64,000 nucleotides of DNA from positions 186,001 to 250,000 of the forward strand of contig QJNS01000090.1 of NCBI GenBank assembly GCA_004154925.1. Direction: 5' to 3'. Positions within the stretch are counted from its first letter, which is position 1; every line of letters begins with the position of its first letter. The stretch is from Monosporascus cannonballus (taxonomy: Eukaryota > Ascomycota > Sordariomycetes > Xylariales). The notes beneath the pieces were generated by a model. It searched no databases and had not been told where the DNA came from. It worked only from the letters and a program-made list of their open reading frames with translations. Made by a program: the position numbers and the translations under genes. Shown piece by piece: positions 10,787 to 22,632 of this stretch.

Positions 10787-13706
10787 GATAATTGTGCCTC
10801 TTGCGACCAGCCTGGGTCTTGATTGGCTGGGTATGCAGTAAAAATGAATGGAATTAATGAAACGGCCCAGGTGCAGGGACCTGAGTACGCCAAGCGCAAA
10901 AAGCGGTTCGGCTCGTTCAGTGGAAATCGATCGCCAGGGCAAGTGACGACAAGTCGGCTCGAGCCGTGTGGACTCAGTTTCGGAAAGCTCCAAGTTAAGT
11001 TGTGTCTTGACCCAGATCGGTCGCCAAATTTCGCAACCACTAGAGCTCTTATAACGCAGGTTTCCCACCTGTACCGAAGAGACTCACCTAGGTCGAAGAG
11101 CGGCCAAGAAGTTATCCCGATGGGATGGCGTCGGCAACCATGTACTTGTTAGAGGATTTCATATGCGCCTGAACTAATAATGTCGTGTCCTGCTGTCACA
11201 AGCCGTTGTGTGTCCTTATCGCGGCTCTGAAGGTTGGATGTAGACTCGAAAATACATCCATTTAACCGTCTGCTGGGGTAGGCGTGATGCGGCGGCAAAA
11301 TACCGTATTTCAATTCAGCGGCCCGCATCAGAAAGATATGCGTGCTTTGGCTAATGTAAATCTGCCAGGGGTCCCGTGCCCAGAAATAGGAGGGGAGTTG
11401 CATGAATATCGTAATATGACATGGCCGAGCAATGCGTCTCCCTCATCTATTTTTGGTATCGGAAGAGAAAATGCTCGTATGGGGGAGGAGCGACCAAACA
11501 AGACAGATTTCATGTCGAATTTGCTTGACTTGGCAATTCGGGAGGAAGGCGAGACATTCGACTAGGCCCGTCTAATCCGTCCCATAAAAGTGCGACAGAC
11601 ACCAGCACTTCCTACTTGAAGGCTAGGAGCCTTGGAAGCATGTGCAAACCGGCCCAAAGCAACCTGGACGAGAAATAGCAGTGGTCTAGAGCTACGTGGC
11701 TTCGAGTCGCCAAAATCTTAAGACATAAAGTTTGTCAGATAAACCGGATGGCTCGGTAGCGAGGCGCAAAAGCGAGGAATCAGACATTCAGTCAATAACC
11801 CACTAGTTCATTAATTGATTCCGTTCTACATTTACCATCGAATTCCTCAGCTAGCTACACAAATACTGAATGAGAGATGATATTGCCGTCGACAGTGAAG
11901 CATCGGGTATCGATGAGTCTACCAAAAGGTTTTGATCGGTGGCAGCAGTCACTGACGAGTAAGCACGGAGGGGTCCCTACAATTTGCATAAAAAGTAGCT
12001 CAAGGCCGCATGCAAGGCTATAGCCGATGGACCAATAACGTATAACCGTTATCGAGATCCATGATGGCAGATAAAACAGGGGCCACAGTTGATGATAACC
12101 TACTACGTATGATGGGTAAGCCTAACATCAATGGGCAGTATCTCTCCGCACGTTAGACGACCGGATTTCCTTCCAGTTGGCCAGTTTCTTACGCTAGCTA
12201 ATACCTGACATGGATATTTTTATTCCGCAAGACACCAAGTACTAGTAGCCGCTATTGAATATGCCGCCGTATGGCAACTGTATGAAAGTTTGGCGCCGTA
12301 AAGTACATTGCATAAATCGTCGAAGCCGCTACGACACGGAACTCACCCATATAAAAATTATGCTCGGCGGATTCGAACTTTATCTTTCCAAGTGGCGAAA
12401 GATATAACGGTAGTGGCCGCTGGATCCTACCAAACGCAGCCCAAGGAATAGAGGAATTGGAGAAATCAGTCGATAGGGCTTTCAACGTGGTGGCCAGCTG
12501 ATTCAGTCCCAGTGGGGTCAGGGAGATCCAGTTTCACTTACCCTACCAGGTAATATGGATCCAGCCAGGCCGCCAGCAACTGCAGAATTCGGAAGACGGG
12601 GAGATTGCTCGACTCCACTATCGGGGCTCTCCGGCCGGGTGAGACGCCGTTCTTTGCAGGTGATCTGCTCACTTTCTCGACTCGGACAAGCACCCCTTCG
12701 AGGGACAGCTTTAAGAAGCACCTTCTGCCCGTTCCATATCCGGGGTAATGCATTACTCCTTGTACATATTTTCTCTTTTATGGATCGTTGAGGCGGTGGT
12801 TGGGTGGTTGCCCCGGCCCCTGGGTCGGTGATGGCTCGCGCAGCCCACAATATATATATGTAGCTCCGGAGACTCCGGTACGCCTTCCCCTCTCGGTTTT
12901 CCCAGGTTAACATATGCAACTGAATATTACAATCCCCGCAGTGCGCCGGCGAGGTCACTTGGGCCTCCCAGTTGTCTTATCACATACAGAGGATATTTTC
13001 GGAACTGGGACGGGTTGTTGCGTCAAACATCAGACATTACCCCCTGCGTACGCTCAATGATTGTCCGATGTCTCCAAGGATCGTGAGATCAATCGCTGCG
13101 GAATAATACAAATGGCACATCTTAAATATCTAACGTCGGCAGCCGATGTTACGGAGGAAGCCATCTTCCTGTCAAGGCAACGGATTGGTTTGTCCTAATT
13201 AGATGGACCAGACCACACCAGTTCAACCTGGTCCAAAGAGCCTATCTCCCGAACTACAGAACCTATTTAGGCCTCGAGAGGAAGATGCGTAAGATGCAGA
13301 TGTGAAGACGATGTCCGGGGAAAACATGTTCATGCATCATGTCCGTCTATCGTCATCATCATCGGGAGTGCAACGGGCCGTCACGACAATCAGGGAAACG
13401 CATCGAGCGAAAAGCAAAATACAATCATCGCAGAAAGGGGTATCTAGGGCGTCCATCTATAGTAGAATGCCGTGAAACCCGCGACTAACTGGTATACAAT
13501 GGGAAGGTTTTGAGATGGCATGAATTCCAAACTAGGAAAGGGTGAATATCAATCCAAATCAGATGAAGACCTCGAGAAGCTCGCGATCTTAGATGCCAGG
13601 ACAGGGCCAAAGCGTCCAGATGGGAACTTGGAGGAGAATTCACTTCGCCAACATTCCGTCCGACCGTCCTGAAAGGAGAGTCCCAAAGGCTCCTTCCATG
13701 AGGTGT
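10787..13706. other. Long intergenic region with one dispersed repeat copy
   Basis: 2.9 kb without a convincing gene; the longest open frames (93 and 146 codons) show no family resemblance or splice context. It holds one copy of a dispersed ~135-bp repeat (12096-12230) and a perfect 8-bp-stem inverted repeat, TGGACCAG...CTGGTCCA, at 13204-13235. Confidence 0.45.
12096..12230 (+). repeat. Dispersed ~135-bp repeat, copy A
   Basis: Aligns in the same orientation with 56672-56807, sharing TACGTATGATGGGTAA, CTAACATC, a CCGGATT(T)CCTT block and TTACGCTAGCTRATACCTGA. I estimate roughly three quarters identity, and most differences are transitions, as expected for old or RIP-exposed copies. Neither copy has coding capacity; the source element is unknown (old MITE, solo LTR fragment or similar). 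Confidence 0.7.
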
Positions 13707-16200
13707 CTACTTGCGCAGTTCGCTCATCTTCACAAACGCGTGTCCCTGCTTGTTCTCAGCCAGCATCGGCTGAGCCCCAACGTTGAAGCTGGAGCCGGAG
13801 CCGGAACCGGCGGCAGCGCCCGAGTGAGCTTGCGTGTCGCCGGATTGAATGGCGTTGTTGACGTTGACCGAGCCAGCAACGTTGGCAGCGCCATTGGTAT
13901 GCTGGGCCTCATATCCCGTGCCTTGGCCACTTCCGCCCTGCGCGCCGGCGTAGCTACTGGCAGCAGCAGCCTGTCTCTTGGCCATGTCTGCGGCCTCTTT
14001 CTTCGCGACCTCGGCTCCCTCGCTAGCGAACACATCCTCCCAGTCGCCTTGGGTGAACGTGGTGTCGGACAAGGGATAGGACACATAGGACTGCTGGGTG
14101 TTGTTGCGCTGGCTTGCATTGTTGATTGCGTTGGCCATCAGTCCGGCGGCGCCATCTAGCCGGGTCATGTCGATTCCGCCGAGGGACGTACCGCCGGCGG
14201 TGAACGGCGTGGTCAGCCCGTTGTCGAAATGGCCCGCATTCTGAGGATCGTTCCCACCGCTTATCACAAGAGCAGCACCGGACGGTTTCAGGGCGGGGTG
14301 GAGGGGAGCAGTATCTCCAGAAGACAGGACAGAGGCAGAAGTTCCGGTGGCGGGATATTCGGCAGCAGAAGACCCGGTAGTAGAAGGTTTAGTAGTGGAA
14401 GGTCCGGCAGTCGAGGATCCAGCAGTCGAGGGTTCCGCGGTAGAAAATCCGCCCACACAAGGACCGCCAATAGAAGGGCTACCAGCAGAAGGCCCGGCAA
14501 CAGTAGGGCCCAGAGGTTGCACTACATAACTGAGGTCAGTAACCACCATTATAAAACCACCATAGAAGCAGATATGGCGCCTCAACCAGGTCAAATCCGG
14601 GCCCGCGGAGAATATGGGGTGGACTTGGCACGGATACAATAAGGGCAATAGGTAGCAGATGATGGGGTAGAAATAACTTACTAATGGTGCTAGCAGGCCA
14701 CATTCCATTTGTTCCGATGAAACCCCTCCGTGTAGCGATGGCTCTGTCAACCCTATTATCCACGGCCAGTTCCATCATGGTGATGGAATTCTGGACGAAC
14801 TGACGGCCGGCCTCTGCAGCGGTGACCCGGTCAAAGAGGTCACGGCTCATGATGGACGCTCGCATGCGCTGTACGTCGCCTCCTCCGTCGATGAGTACGT
14901 GACGTCCGAAGAGTCTGCCCCGGGTAACCAGCTCGTTCATCAAGCCGGCCTTGTAGGCGTTGACGCCGAGACCAATGCCATACTGGATACCGAGCTGCCA
15001 GATCTTATCAATTTCATCAAAGGCCGGGAAATTGGTCATGTATTCTTCGAGTCCGGTGAACACGCTGGTGGGGACGACCACGTCGGGAGCAAGGCCTATG
15101 CTGTCGAGGCCCGGAGTAAGGGGGCTAGCAGGAACAAGACTTCCAAGCATATAGTGTCCAGCATGGCCAACGAATATACCACCGTTGTTATTGACGGGGG
15201 TTGTGGGGTATGTGTTGTCCGCGCCCGCAGTGGTGCCGGTCGGAGTCTTAGCGACATTTATGTTTTTGATAGGAGTCTTGGGCTCCTTCTTCACTCGCTG
15301 GCCGCGGGTGGGGGTGCTGGGCAGGGGAGACGAACTATGAGCCTTCGGAAGAGCGAATTGCTTCGGCTTAGTAGAAAGCCCGGGGCTCGGTGAGTAAGAC
15401 TTGGAAGCGCCTCGGTTGAAAGGATTCATGGAGCGTGGGATCTTTGTGGGAGTTGGGTCAGCAACAAACTCAGCCTTGTTACCCTTTCTCTTATGCCCGC
15501 CCTTGGATTTTGCTGCGGCATGATTAGCACCGGTGGCGGCGATGGTATTCTTAGAAGAGCCCTTGGTAGCCGATGAGGAATCGTCAGAGATATGCATCTT
15601 GGCCAGTCGTCGTCCCGCGGATGACATGCCGCTAGAAGGAGTAGGAGGAGGCGGCATAGCCATAACATCGGTCTCGGCCTTCTGACTTCGTGTAGTAACC
15701 ATCTTGTCACCTTGGTCACTGGGGGATCTCGGATTACTAATTGATGCGCAGCTACCCTGGTGATTGCCGGATGGAACGCGGCCGTCGTGATGGTCGGATG
15801 TGATCTGAAGAGGTAGATTAGCAGGTCCAACAGGAAGGTTAAGAGGAGCGGGTGCAATAGTCCTTAACTTCTTAGGTGAAGTTATGGTTGATTCCCTGGG
15901 TGTGGTCGTCAAATGCTCACCCGCGGTTGCGGGCTGCTCAAGTGTGGCCGTAGACGTAGACTTCTCACCCGTAATCACAGACTGCCTAACCGTGGTAGTG
16001 GATTGCTCAGGTGCGATCGTAGGCTGCTCGGTCGTGGTGATTGAAAGACGATCCCCTTCATAATCCTCAGCGTTCAATTCTTCCACCTTTGGTTGTGTTG
16101 AAGGTGGCTTTCGGGAGCCAGGGCGCCTGCGACCGGATCTTGTAGGTATGTAATCCTCGTCGTCTGAGTCCGCCTTAGGTCGTGATGATCGGCCGACCAT
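13707..16200 (-). CDS. Disordered Ser/Thr/Pro-rich orphan protein
   Basis: Proposed exons are 16200-14682 and 14623-13707 (811 residues). The donor GTAAGT at 14681 is strong. The acceptor GCCAAG (14626-14624) is weak, but it is the only one I found that keeps the downstream frame open; the better-looking CTCAG 75 bp further would give an immediate TAG. The N-terminus is basic/acidic and nuclear-looking (RSGRRRPGSRKPP). Next come degenerate ~12-residue Thr-rich repeats (EQSTTTVRQS-like), a KGGHKRKGNK basic patch, SPxP-rich linkers, and a folded-looking segment around residues 385-505 (FDEIDKIWQLGIQYGIGLGV...). Exon 2 begins with short PSTAGS-type repeats and ends QPMLAENKQGHAFVKMSELR. No known family was recognised. 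The minisatellite just upstream (16258-16356) may lie in its 5' UTR or promoter. Confidence 0.7.
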
Positions 16201-16257
16201 GATGAGCAGATGTGAGAAGGCAAGGTAATAATGACAGGTATGTACGATGAGGGTATC

Positions 16258-16356
16258 GAGGTTGAGAAAATCGGGGTTGAGAAAAATCGAGGTTAAGAAA
16301 AATCGAGGTTAAGAAAAATCGAGGTTAAGAAAAATCGAGGTTAAGAAAAATCGAGG
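16258..16356 (+). repeat. 16-bp minisatellite, about six copies
   Basis: Unit GAGGTTAAGAAAAATC is repeated head to tail: the first two copies carry GTTGAG (the first also lacks one A), followed by four identical copies, then a truncated GAGGGTGA. It sits 58-156 bp upstream of the ATG at 16200 on the opposite strand, so on the gene's sense strand it is a pyrimidine-rich GATTTTTCTTAACCTC array in the promoter or 5' UTR. Confidence 0.95.
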
Positions 16357-18307
16357 GTGAATATTGAAGACGAGGTCGCTGATAAGGACAGACTGCCAGC
16401 TGTTAGGGAGGAAAAGGATGACGAAAGTCGGAAACGTCGACAATATGCAATGAAAATTTCGATAAGCGGTGGTATAGAATCGAATAAGAAAGGTCCGGCT
16501 AATACAATGCCTACTCATCTAATCGGAATAATCAAGATCTATGATATTTCATACTATGAAGTTCTGGATGTCAACAAAAAGATTGATATACCTAGGTAGG
16601 TAGTTGTACGTGTTATGACTGTGGCCCTCCCCTTTGCCCAAATTCAACCACTACCATACATATTATGCAAAGCTCATCTGTTTTCAAGATACCTTCCTCG
16701 CCCAGAAGTTTTCTTGCGATCTCAATTCCTTCACAGCTAACGTTTTGTCTATCACCACTGGTATCGTTGACATCCTCATTGTTAGCATCTTCACCACTAG
16801 GTCTATGGCAACATCCTTGCCATTCATTAGTGTCGACCTCCCCGACTTACTCCTAACTTAGTGGCAGCTTTCCTTGACTTATTACTAACATCTTCAACTT
16901 TGTCACCGACATCCCCAACCTATCATAGACCATCTTAACTTGCTGCCGACTTCCTGGCTTATCGTCGAGTCCAGCAACTCATTGTTAGCATTCACAGGTC
17001 AATATTGACTTCCTTAACTGATATACCCAACTTTGTTCCCGTCTTCCAGAGCTAGAGACGAAGATAATAATATTACATGTCTGACTGCAGTGGTTAAAAA
17101 GATAACAATGGTTAGAATAGCCCCATATCCTAGATACACCAATATTCATCCCTCTGGGCCTATGTGCCACATCGTTATGTATCACCTACTTAGGTATTCC
17201 TGATCAAAGGGAATGAGAATACACTTTCCTCTCTCAGGAGAGGAGCCACTTTGAATTGTTTAAGTCTTCAATTCAGTGGTCATGCGCTTAAGTATCCTAT
17301 GGAAGACGGAGGTCTAATATTATGCAATAATAGGAAAAGTACCGGTGTTTTGTTTAGGACCTGGGAATGCCGACGCCAACTAAGGAAAATGTAAGGTTCT
17401 TGTGCAAGATTGCTGAGGTCGCCAGAGTAGGTCAGACCTGAAAATTAAGGACCCAAACTTAAGTGTTGCTTGATAAAGCTATTAGGTCCTCATAAAGTAG
17501 CTCCTAGTTGTCGCAAAGCCCAATAAATAAGCCATAGCTGAGTCGTTGCAGGAATCGCTTGTCAAATCACGGCGTGAGACCAATCTGGAGTTCTTGCCTG
17601 TTGCCTCGGCGCCCGCAACATGTGACTCGTCTTTACTGCTGTGAAGTGATGTCCTGAAAGGTATTGCACAATTCACATGGCTTTTATTAGCTATTCGCCT
17701 GCCCCTAAACGTCCATATCTTTTTCTTGCCTCAGAACTTCACAGTCAAAGACGCGAGTTTTCACATTATCCCACCTAAGGTTGGGTAAGAGCAATGCAAT
17801 GCTGGATATCCTATCGTAGACGGGGTATCGTATAAATATTTCCTGTGACTAGAATATGGTAAATGATGATTATATCTTAGAAGCCACCAACCCAAAACGT
17901 GACCCTTCCGCCGTAACCAAACTCTCTCCAAGCTGCATTACGAACCAGTTGCTATTCCATACAAGGTGCGGTTATTGATATTCCCGTTTCCTCTAAGGAA
18001 AAACCAATTTCATACTCTTGGTATGTAATACCACATAAGACAAACTCAGATTATTCCAAAGCATCATAAATAGTATCAGTGCTTGATAGAGATGGGTATG
18101 ATGTTCGTACCGATGTAGAATGAGTGCTACCCCTTTAATGTTCCCCCAGCCACAGAGTCGGAACCAGCGCACTCGAAGCTACATAGGCAATCGTGATATG
18201 GGACAGATCTTCCAGTACTTCTAGTCTGCGGCAGTACTGATGCTTTCGCTTTGTCGACCATGATGTGGGCAATAGCGATAGGCGTCAACCTGTTTGGAAG
18301 TAAGCCC
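16357..18307. other. Intergenic region with decayed low-complexity repeats
   Basis: About 1.9 kb with no supportable gene. Between ~16690 and 17010 the + strand repeats loose variants of YYGACWTCCYC at irregular 15-60 bp spacing, which looks like an eroded tandem array. The rest shows no recognisable feature. Confidence 0.4.
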
Positions 18308-18500
18308 GTGTCAGAGGAAAATGATGAAGTAGGGGGTGAAAGGTAGAAGAAGCAGCCTAACCGGTAGTTCGTAGTATAGGTAGTAAATAGATGACCATTA
18401 ATGCCTATCTCTCCATAACTATTCGGTATATAATTATATACAAGCTAGACCCTCACTGGTGGGGCCACTGGGCCTTAGAAAGGGGGTCGCACCTTGGCAC
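18308..18500 (+). mobile_element. MITE-like element, left copy
   Basis: This 193-bp unit is repeated in reverse orientation at 20279-20481. Shared blocks include AGGYAGAAGAAGCAGCC, GTAGTAAATAGATGACCATT, CACTGGTGGG and CGCACCTTGGCACC. Each copy begins with GTGTCAG(A/G)GG and ends with CCTTGGCAC, which are imperfect inverted repeats of each other (GTGYCARGG), so each copy could be an independent non-autonomous element. The copies differ by substitutions and a gap near the centre. No convincing target-site duplication was found. Confidence 0.65.
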
Positions 18501-19110
18501 CCAACGGCCCGCCAAGAGATTAGAGGTCAGCTAACCACCTGTGCACTTATTCGAAGAATCCAGCTTAATCTCTGTAACAGTTAAGCTGATCGGAAGATAA
18601 GGTTTGCATATGGTGTCAGAAGTGATAGTTGTCTGACTAGATTCGGGGCTCTAACGAGTGGTGGGTGGCTAGGAACCTTGGAAGCTCTAGGTACTACTAG
18701 GTACATTGTGGGCTCTCCGGAATAAGGTTATTCCGGGGCGCTTACATGGCTTGGAGCTCTGATGACTAACAGAGCTACCCCTATTCTGCAACAATCTCAT
18801 GCAATCGAATTCTGACCAACTCGTCTGCGCATGGAAATGAGGGACTTCCATTCTTTTGGTAGCACTGTTTGCCCAGCATGCATAGGCCCGAGCGAACTGA
18901 CTTTTGCAAGGACAGATAGATGTAACTGTTGGCCCCAAGTCTTCCTGTTAGCTTATCTGCGGCGGCGGCCACGTAAGATAGATGTTAACGCCTGTCCTCC
19001 TGGCTGGTATAGACAGCGCTGATAGGAAAGGGAGATGATACTCGAAATGGCATCCACGACTACCAAGGAAAATATGCTGGGGTGATAGGGGAGACAGCTT
19101 TATATGTAGC
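18501..19110. other. Unassigned spacer between inverted repeats
   Basis: About 0.6 kb between the left MITE-like copy and the decayed exonuclease gene. No coding segment or repeat is recognised. Confidence 0.4.
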
Positions 19111-20278
19111 TCACATCATTAGTGGTTCGTTCACCCATCCAGATTCCCCATTCATCAAAGACCTCCGCCCACGGCGATTCATCTTTGTTAACGAAATAAT
19201 CAATCTCCGTAAGGCCTCCTTGCGGTTCACATCCGGCAAATCCCTCATCCCTTCCCGCTTTTCTTTGAACAACGCCTGAGACGGAGGAGGCAGGCTGTTG
19301 ACGTGCCAATCCAAGGCTTGGACTTTCCCGTATGGTGAGCAGCCGCCTCGCTTTTGCTTGTGCTGTATTTTTGACGGTGACGGCATCGCCAGAGGACTGC
19401 CGAAAGCAGACGAATCCGTCCCGTCGTCGGCGCAAGCCCTCTTTTGACCATCGTCATCTAACTTCGTCCCAGCTATTTCAAACGACAGCCCCCCGTGGAG
19501 CCGAAGAGTGGTGGACACCATTTGATCTTGAGCTTGAGTAGTAGTAGTCGTGGCCGGCTTAAGGGTACGGCTTTTAAATGGATTTTGACATTGGCGAGGA
19601 CCTCCGGCATTCAATCCTGATGCTGTCTTGGTAAATAAGATTGTACGCGTAGGTTGTTCCTCTGACTTCCACCCTGCTGCCCTCTTCTGCCTCGCCAGGA
19701 ACTGCTTAATGATCGCTATCCACTCCGACCTGAATTTCTCTAGCTGTTCTGGGCTAATGCCTTCAATGCGGCCAATTGCCCGAGTGTCTGTTGGTATTTT
19801 TTGTGCAAGAGCTTGCAATACAGCATCGTTCGCGACGCAGTTGGACGGCACGTTGGCTGCCTTGCCAAGTCTTAGCCGACTATTCTTCAAGATTTTGAAT
19901 AGCTCTGGCGATGATGCAGGGGGAAATGAGTTGTTTGTCGTGACCGGACGCCGGTAGCGACATTTCCACAGCAGGGGATATCGAGCTCATCTTAGACTTT
20001 TTTGAAACCATGTAATGGTAAAGCATAAAACCCGCGTACGTGTCATCCGCGGCGTAGATGTGCTGACCCCCCGATGGAGCGGCGCGCTCCAATCACTCTT
20101 CCCTACGTCATCGCCTTTGTAAAGAGGCAGACCGAGGTGATACTCAACCTGCTCCCCTAAGGCCACAAGGCTGAGACCATTGGGTCGCCGCTTAGTGACT
20201 ACATTATGCAGGTCGCTGAGCTCAAAGCCCCGTTGAGGGTTGAGCTTGAAGTACAGCCGTAGCTGATCGAAATTGTCA
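19111..20278 (-). pseudogene. Truncated 3'-5' exonuclease (RNase D/Werner-type) with HRDC domain
   Basis: Read on the minus strand. The first segment (20278 to about 20065) encodes the late part of a DEDD exonuclease: FELSDLHNVVTKRRPNGLSL, then VEYHLGLPLYKGDD and KSDWSAPL. A frameshift in a G6 run near 20071 precedes the expected YAADDTYAGFMLYHYM motif (the final DEDDy/YAADD motif). A second frame change near 19920-19960 leads into a good HRDC domain (RLRLGKAANVPSN, VLQALAQKIPTDTRAIGRIE, GISPEQLEKF). A Lys/Ser-rich tail follows to the stop at 19111. The upstream exonuclease motifs (DxE) are missing because the reading stops exactly at the right MITE-like copy. HRDC after an exonuclease is typical of RNase D and RecQ/WRN relatives that process nucleic acid 3' ends. 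Two frame breaks and a lost 5' end make it a pseudogene. Confidence 0.7.
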
Positions 20279-20481
20279 GGTGCCAAGGTGCGGCCCCCTT
20301 TCCGGGGCCCAGCGACCCACCAGTGTGGCTCCAGTTTGTGTATATATAGGGGGGCTTTGCCCCCGAGTAGTTAGAAAAGGGCAGGCATTAATGGTCATCT
20401 ATTTACTACCCATACTATGAACCACCTGCTGGGCTGCTTCTTCTGCCTCTCACTCCGTACTTTACCATTTTCCCTGACACC
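20279..20481 (-). mobile_element. MITE-like element, right copy (inverted)
   Basis: Reverse-complement partner of 18308-18500, 203 bp, starting at GGTGCCAAGG on the + strand and ending at CCCTGACACC. The difference from the left copy is mainly transitions plus an extra GGGGGC-AAA-GCCCCC hairpin near 20350-20365. Its inner end abuts codons of the exonuclease pseudogene with no spacer, so insertion or rearrangement here probably removed the 5' part of that gene. Confidence 0.65.
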
Positions 20482-21203
20482 TCCTAACATAAGTTCTCAA
20501 TTTGTTATCAGCGTCAAACCGGTATATCAGCTGTGAACATCAGTGGAATCAAAACGGGACTGCACTTAACATAAGCCAACACGGCACATGGCTAATATAT
20601 TAGAGATAAATCGACGTTCTACTCGCCGTGTGTTCTGGCTTCTGCGGACAGGGGAGCACTACGCTGAAATGCACACGTTCATGATGTCTGCCATGTACAA
20701 AGGAGGTTTGTCAGGAATGGTATCTTGGTCGTGTCAAAACCAGCAACATCAGTATTTCTCCCAGCCTTCGGGGTATAGGCCAATAATCATACTACGCTGG
20801 AAAGGGACGTCATTAATAGGAAACAATAAGGAGCCATCAAAGTGACCGTTTGAGTCTAAAATAGGCAAGTGAACCGATAGCACGATGGTGAATGGTAGGG
20901 ACAACTGCCCCAGCGCTGTTGCCTTGTCGCCATCAAACGGTCCGTATTCACATTCAACGTTTATGCTTAGAAGCATTGTGAACACCACTAACGTCTTGTA
21001 TTACTGCTACCGAAACGGCGCCTTTTGTGTTTTGGGCGTGGCGATAGGGGTAGCATCGTGAGGAACATCTGCGGTTCGAGTCCATATCATCCGACGAGAC
21101 CAGCTCCGCGGGGACGTACCCGAACCTGTGATGCCACTTATCCCGCATTCCACCCAAGCCGGACGTCCTGCGTCTAAGCACTCGTATCCTCTCTAGCCCA
21201 TCA
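20482..21203. other. Intergenic region
   Basis: About 0.7 kb with no supportable gene; contains the 3' flank of the next minus-strand gene. Nothing else recognised. Confidence 0.45.
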
Positions 21204-22632
21204 TCAGCTTATCAAGTCGTTATCGTTATATTTTTCTTCTCCGTCATCGCCAGCACGCCCATTATTTCCGGGATCCACTGCGTCCCCGGTATTAGTAACA
21301 GCTCCGGCATCCGTAGCATCCCCGTTAGTGGCAGCAGCACCACCGGCATTGACTGCTGTACCTCCGGCGTTCGCAGCAGCAGCCACATGCCCGAGCCTCT
21401 CCCCGCCGCGCTGCCACTTGGTAACAAAATGGCTGGCAGAGGCGGGACCCTTCAGACCGCTAATTGGGCGTGGAGGCGGTCTCGGCTTAGCCTTCGGTGC
21501 GGACCGCACCGGCGGCGACGGCGACGGCAACGAGAGGTCGACAACCTCCTCGGGACTGATACCGAGCTCCCGCGCGATGACGTCCGCGTGGATATTTGGC
21601 TCGCGGGTACGGGCCACGCCCGTCGTCTGCGCAGGTGTCGCGGGTGTCTGCTTAGTGTTTCGTGGTTAGCAGATTGTTTTAGGTAGATGAAGGTGGTGGT
21701 ATGGGAGGGCCATTGACTTGTCCGGATTGAAAGATGAGACTTCAAATTCTCCACTATCAAGCGAGATTTGATATGGTGACTGCCTCGGTGAGAAGGTTCG
21801 GGGGATGAAGACGTCGTCGTCGTCGGGGATAACTAGGATACCTAGTGGAGCATACCTGGTTTAGCCAGCTGTACTGGCGACCACCCCCGATTTTCCCGAG
21901 CGCGACGTTGAGCGCCCGCGCCCGATCCGTCTCGCTACAGCCGGTCTGCCATCTGGTCCGCAGTCTCTTTCGCGCCGCCCTCTCCGCGAGCTCCTGTTCG
22001 CTGTACTCAAAGGACTTTCTTCCTGAAGTAACCCAGACATTCTCATTCCTCCGCGGCCGCCTGTCGACTTTCTTTCTCTTATGTCCGCTTGGTTCGGTCT
22101 CTGGCTCGGACCCCTCCGCCTCCTGCTCGCTCGCCCTCCGCTTTCTACCAGTGCTACCCTCGGCTACTAGGGAGCTAGTTGGAGGGCTTGAGGCCGGCGG
22201 CGTGGGTAATGTGGCGAGAGAAGCCTCCGCGGTCCCCTGTGGTAAGGGTGGCAGGGTGAGGCCCGGAGGCACTGGCAAGACGGATCCCGGAGGCGGAGGA
22301 AGCGTCAGGGTTCCCCGCTGAGGAGGTGCGAAAACAGGAGACTGAGAAAACAGTAGAGAAAGAGGCCTAGCCGCTGAATGCCGGACAGAGGCGGGCGAAG
22401 GCATCTGGCGGCTCATAGGCGCAGCAGGCCGCGGGAACGTTAGCGACGGCCTCTGAGGAGGCGTGATCATCACCGGAGGAGCGGAAGGCCGGGGGAACGC
22501 TAGTGTTGGCTGTTGAGGTGTAACAGCGGCGGGCGGAGGGGATATGGGTGACGGCTTCGGCGGAGGTGTGACAGGAGCTCCAGACGCTTTAGGAGGCACG
22601 GGCTCTGGGCGAGGTGGAAACGCCAAAGGCAT
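21204..22632 (-). CDS. Proline-rich orphan protein with basic central block
   Basis: Two exons, 22632-21856 and 21647-21204 (406 residues). The intron (GTATGC...AAGCAG, 208 bp) is phase 0 and longer than average. Residues 1-150 are proline-rich with repeated LxFPRPxxP and TLxLPPxPP motifs (candidate SH3/WW ligands). Residues ~165-200 are acidic then strongly basic (GRKRRASEQEAEG, GHKRKKVDRRPRR), a likely nuclear localisation signal. Residues ~200-259 look folded (NVWVTSGRKSFEYSEQELAE, then RWQTGCSETDRARALNVALG). Exon 2 has another short ordered block (ADVIARELGISPEEVVDLSL) and an Ala/Gly/Asn/Asp-rich end. No known family was recognised; it is probably a nuclear, lineage-restricted protein. 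Confidence 0.72.

Noticed and set aside
12361..12400. TTCGAAT tRNA T-loop-like word on the minus strand
   Set aside because: The flanks do not form a T-stem or acceptor stem and no anticodon arm is found at the right distance.
13593..14159. 188-codon + frame
   Set aside because: Antisense to the second exon of the orphan gene at 13707-16200; low-complexity shadow.
21060..21110. GGTTCGAGTCC T-loop-like word
   Set aside because: No matching T-stem, D-arm or acceptor stem.
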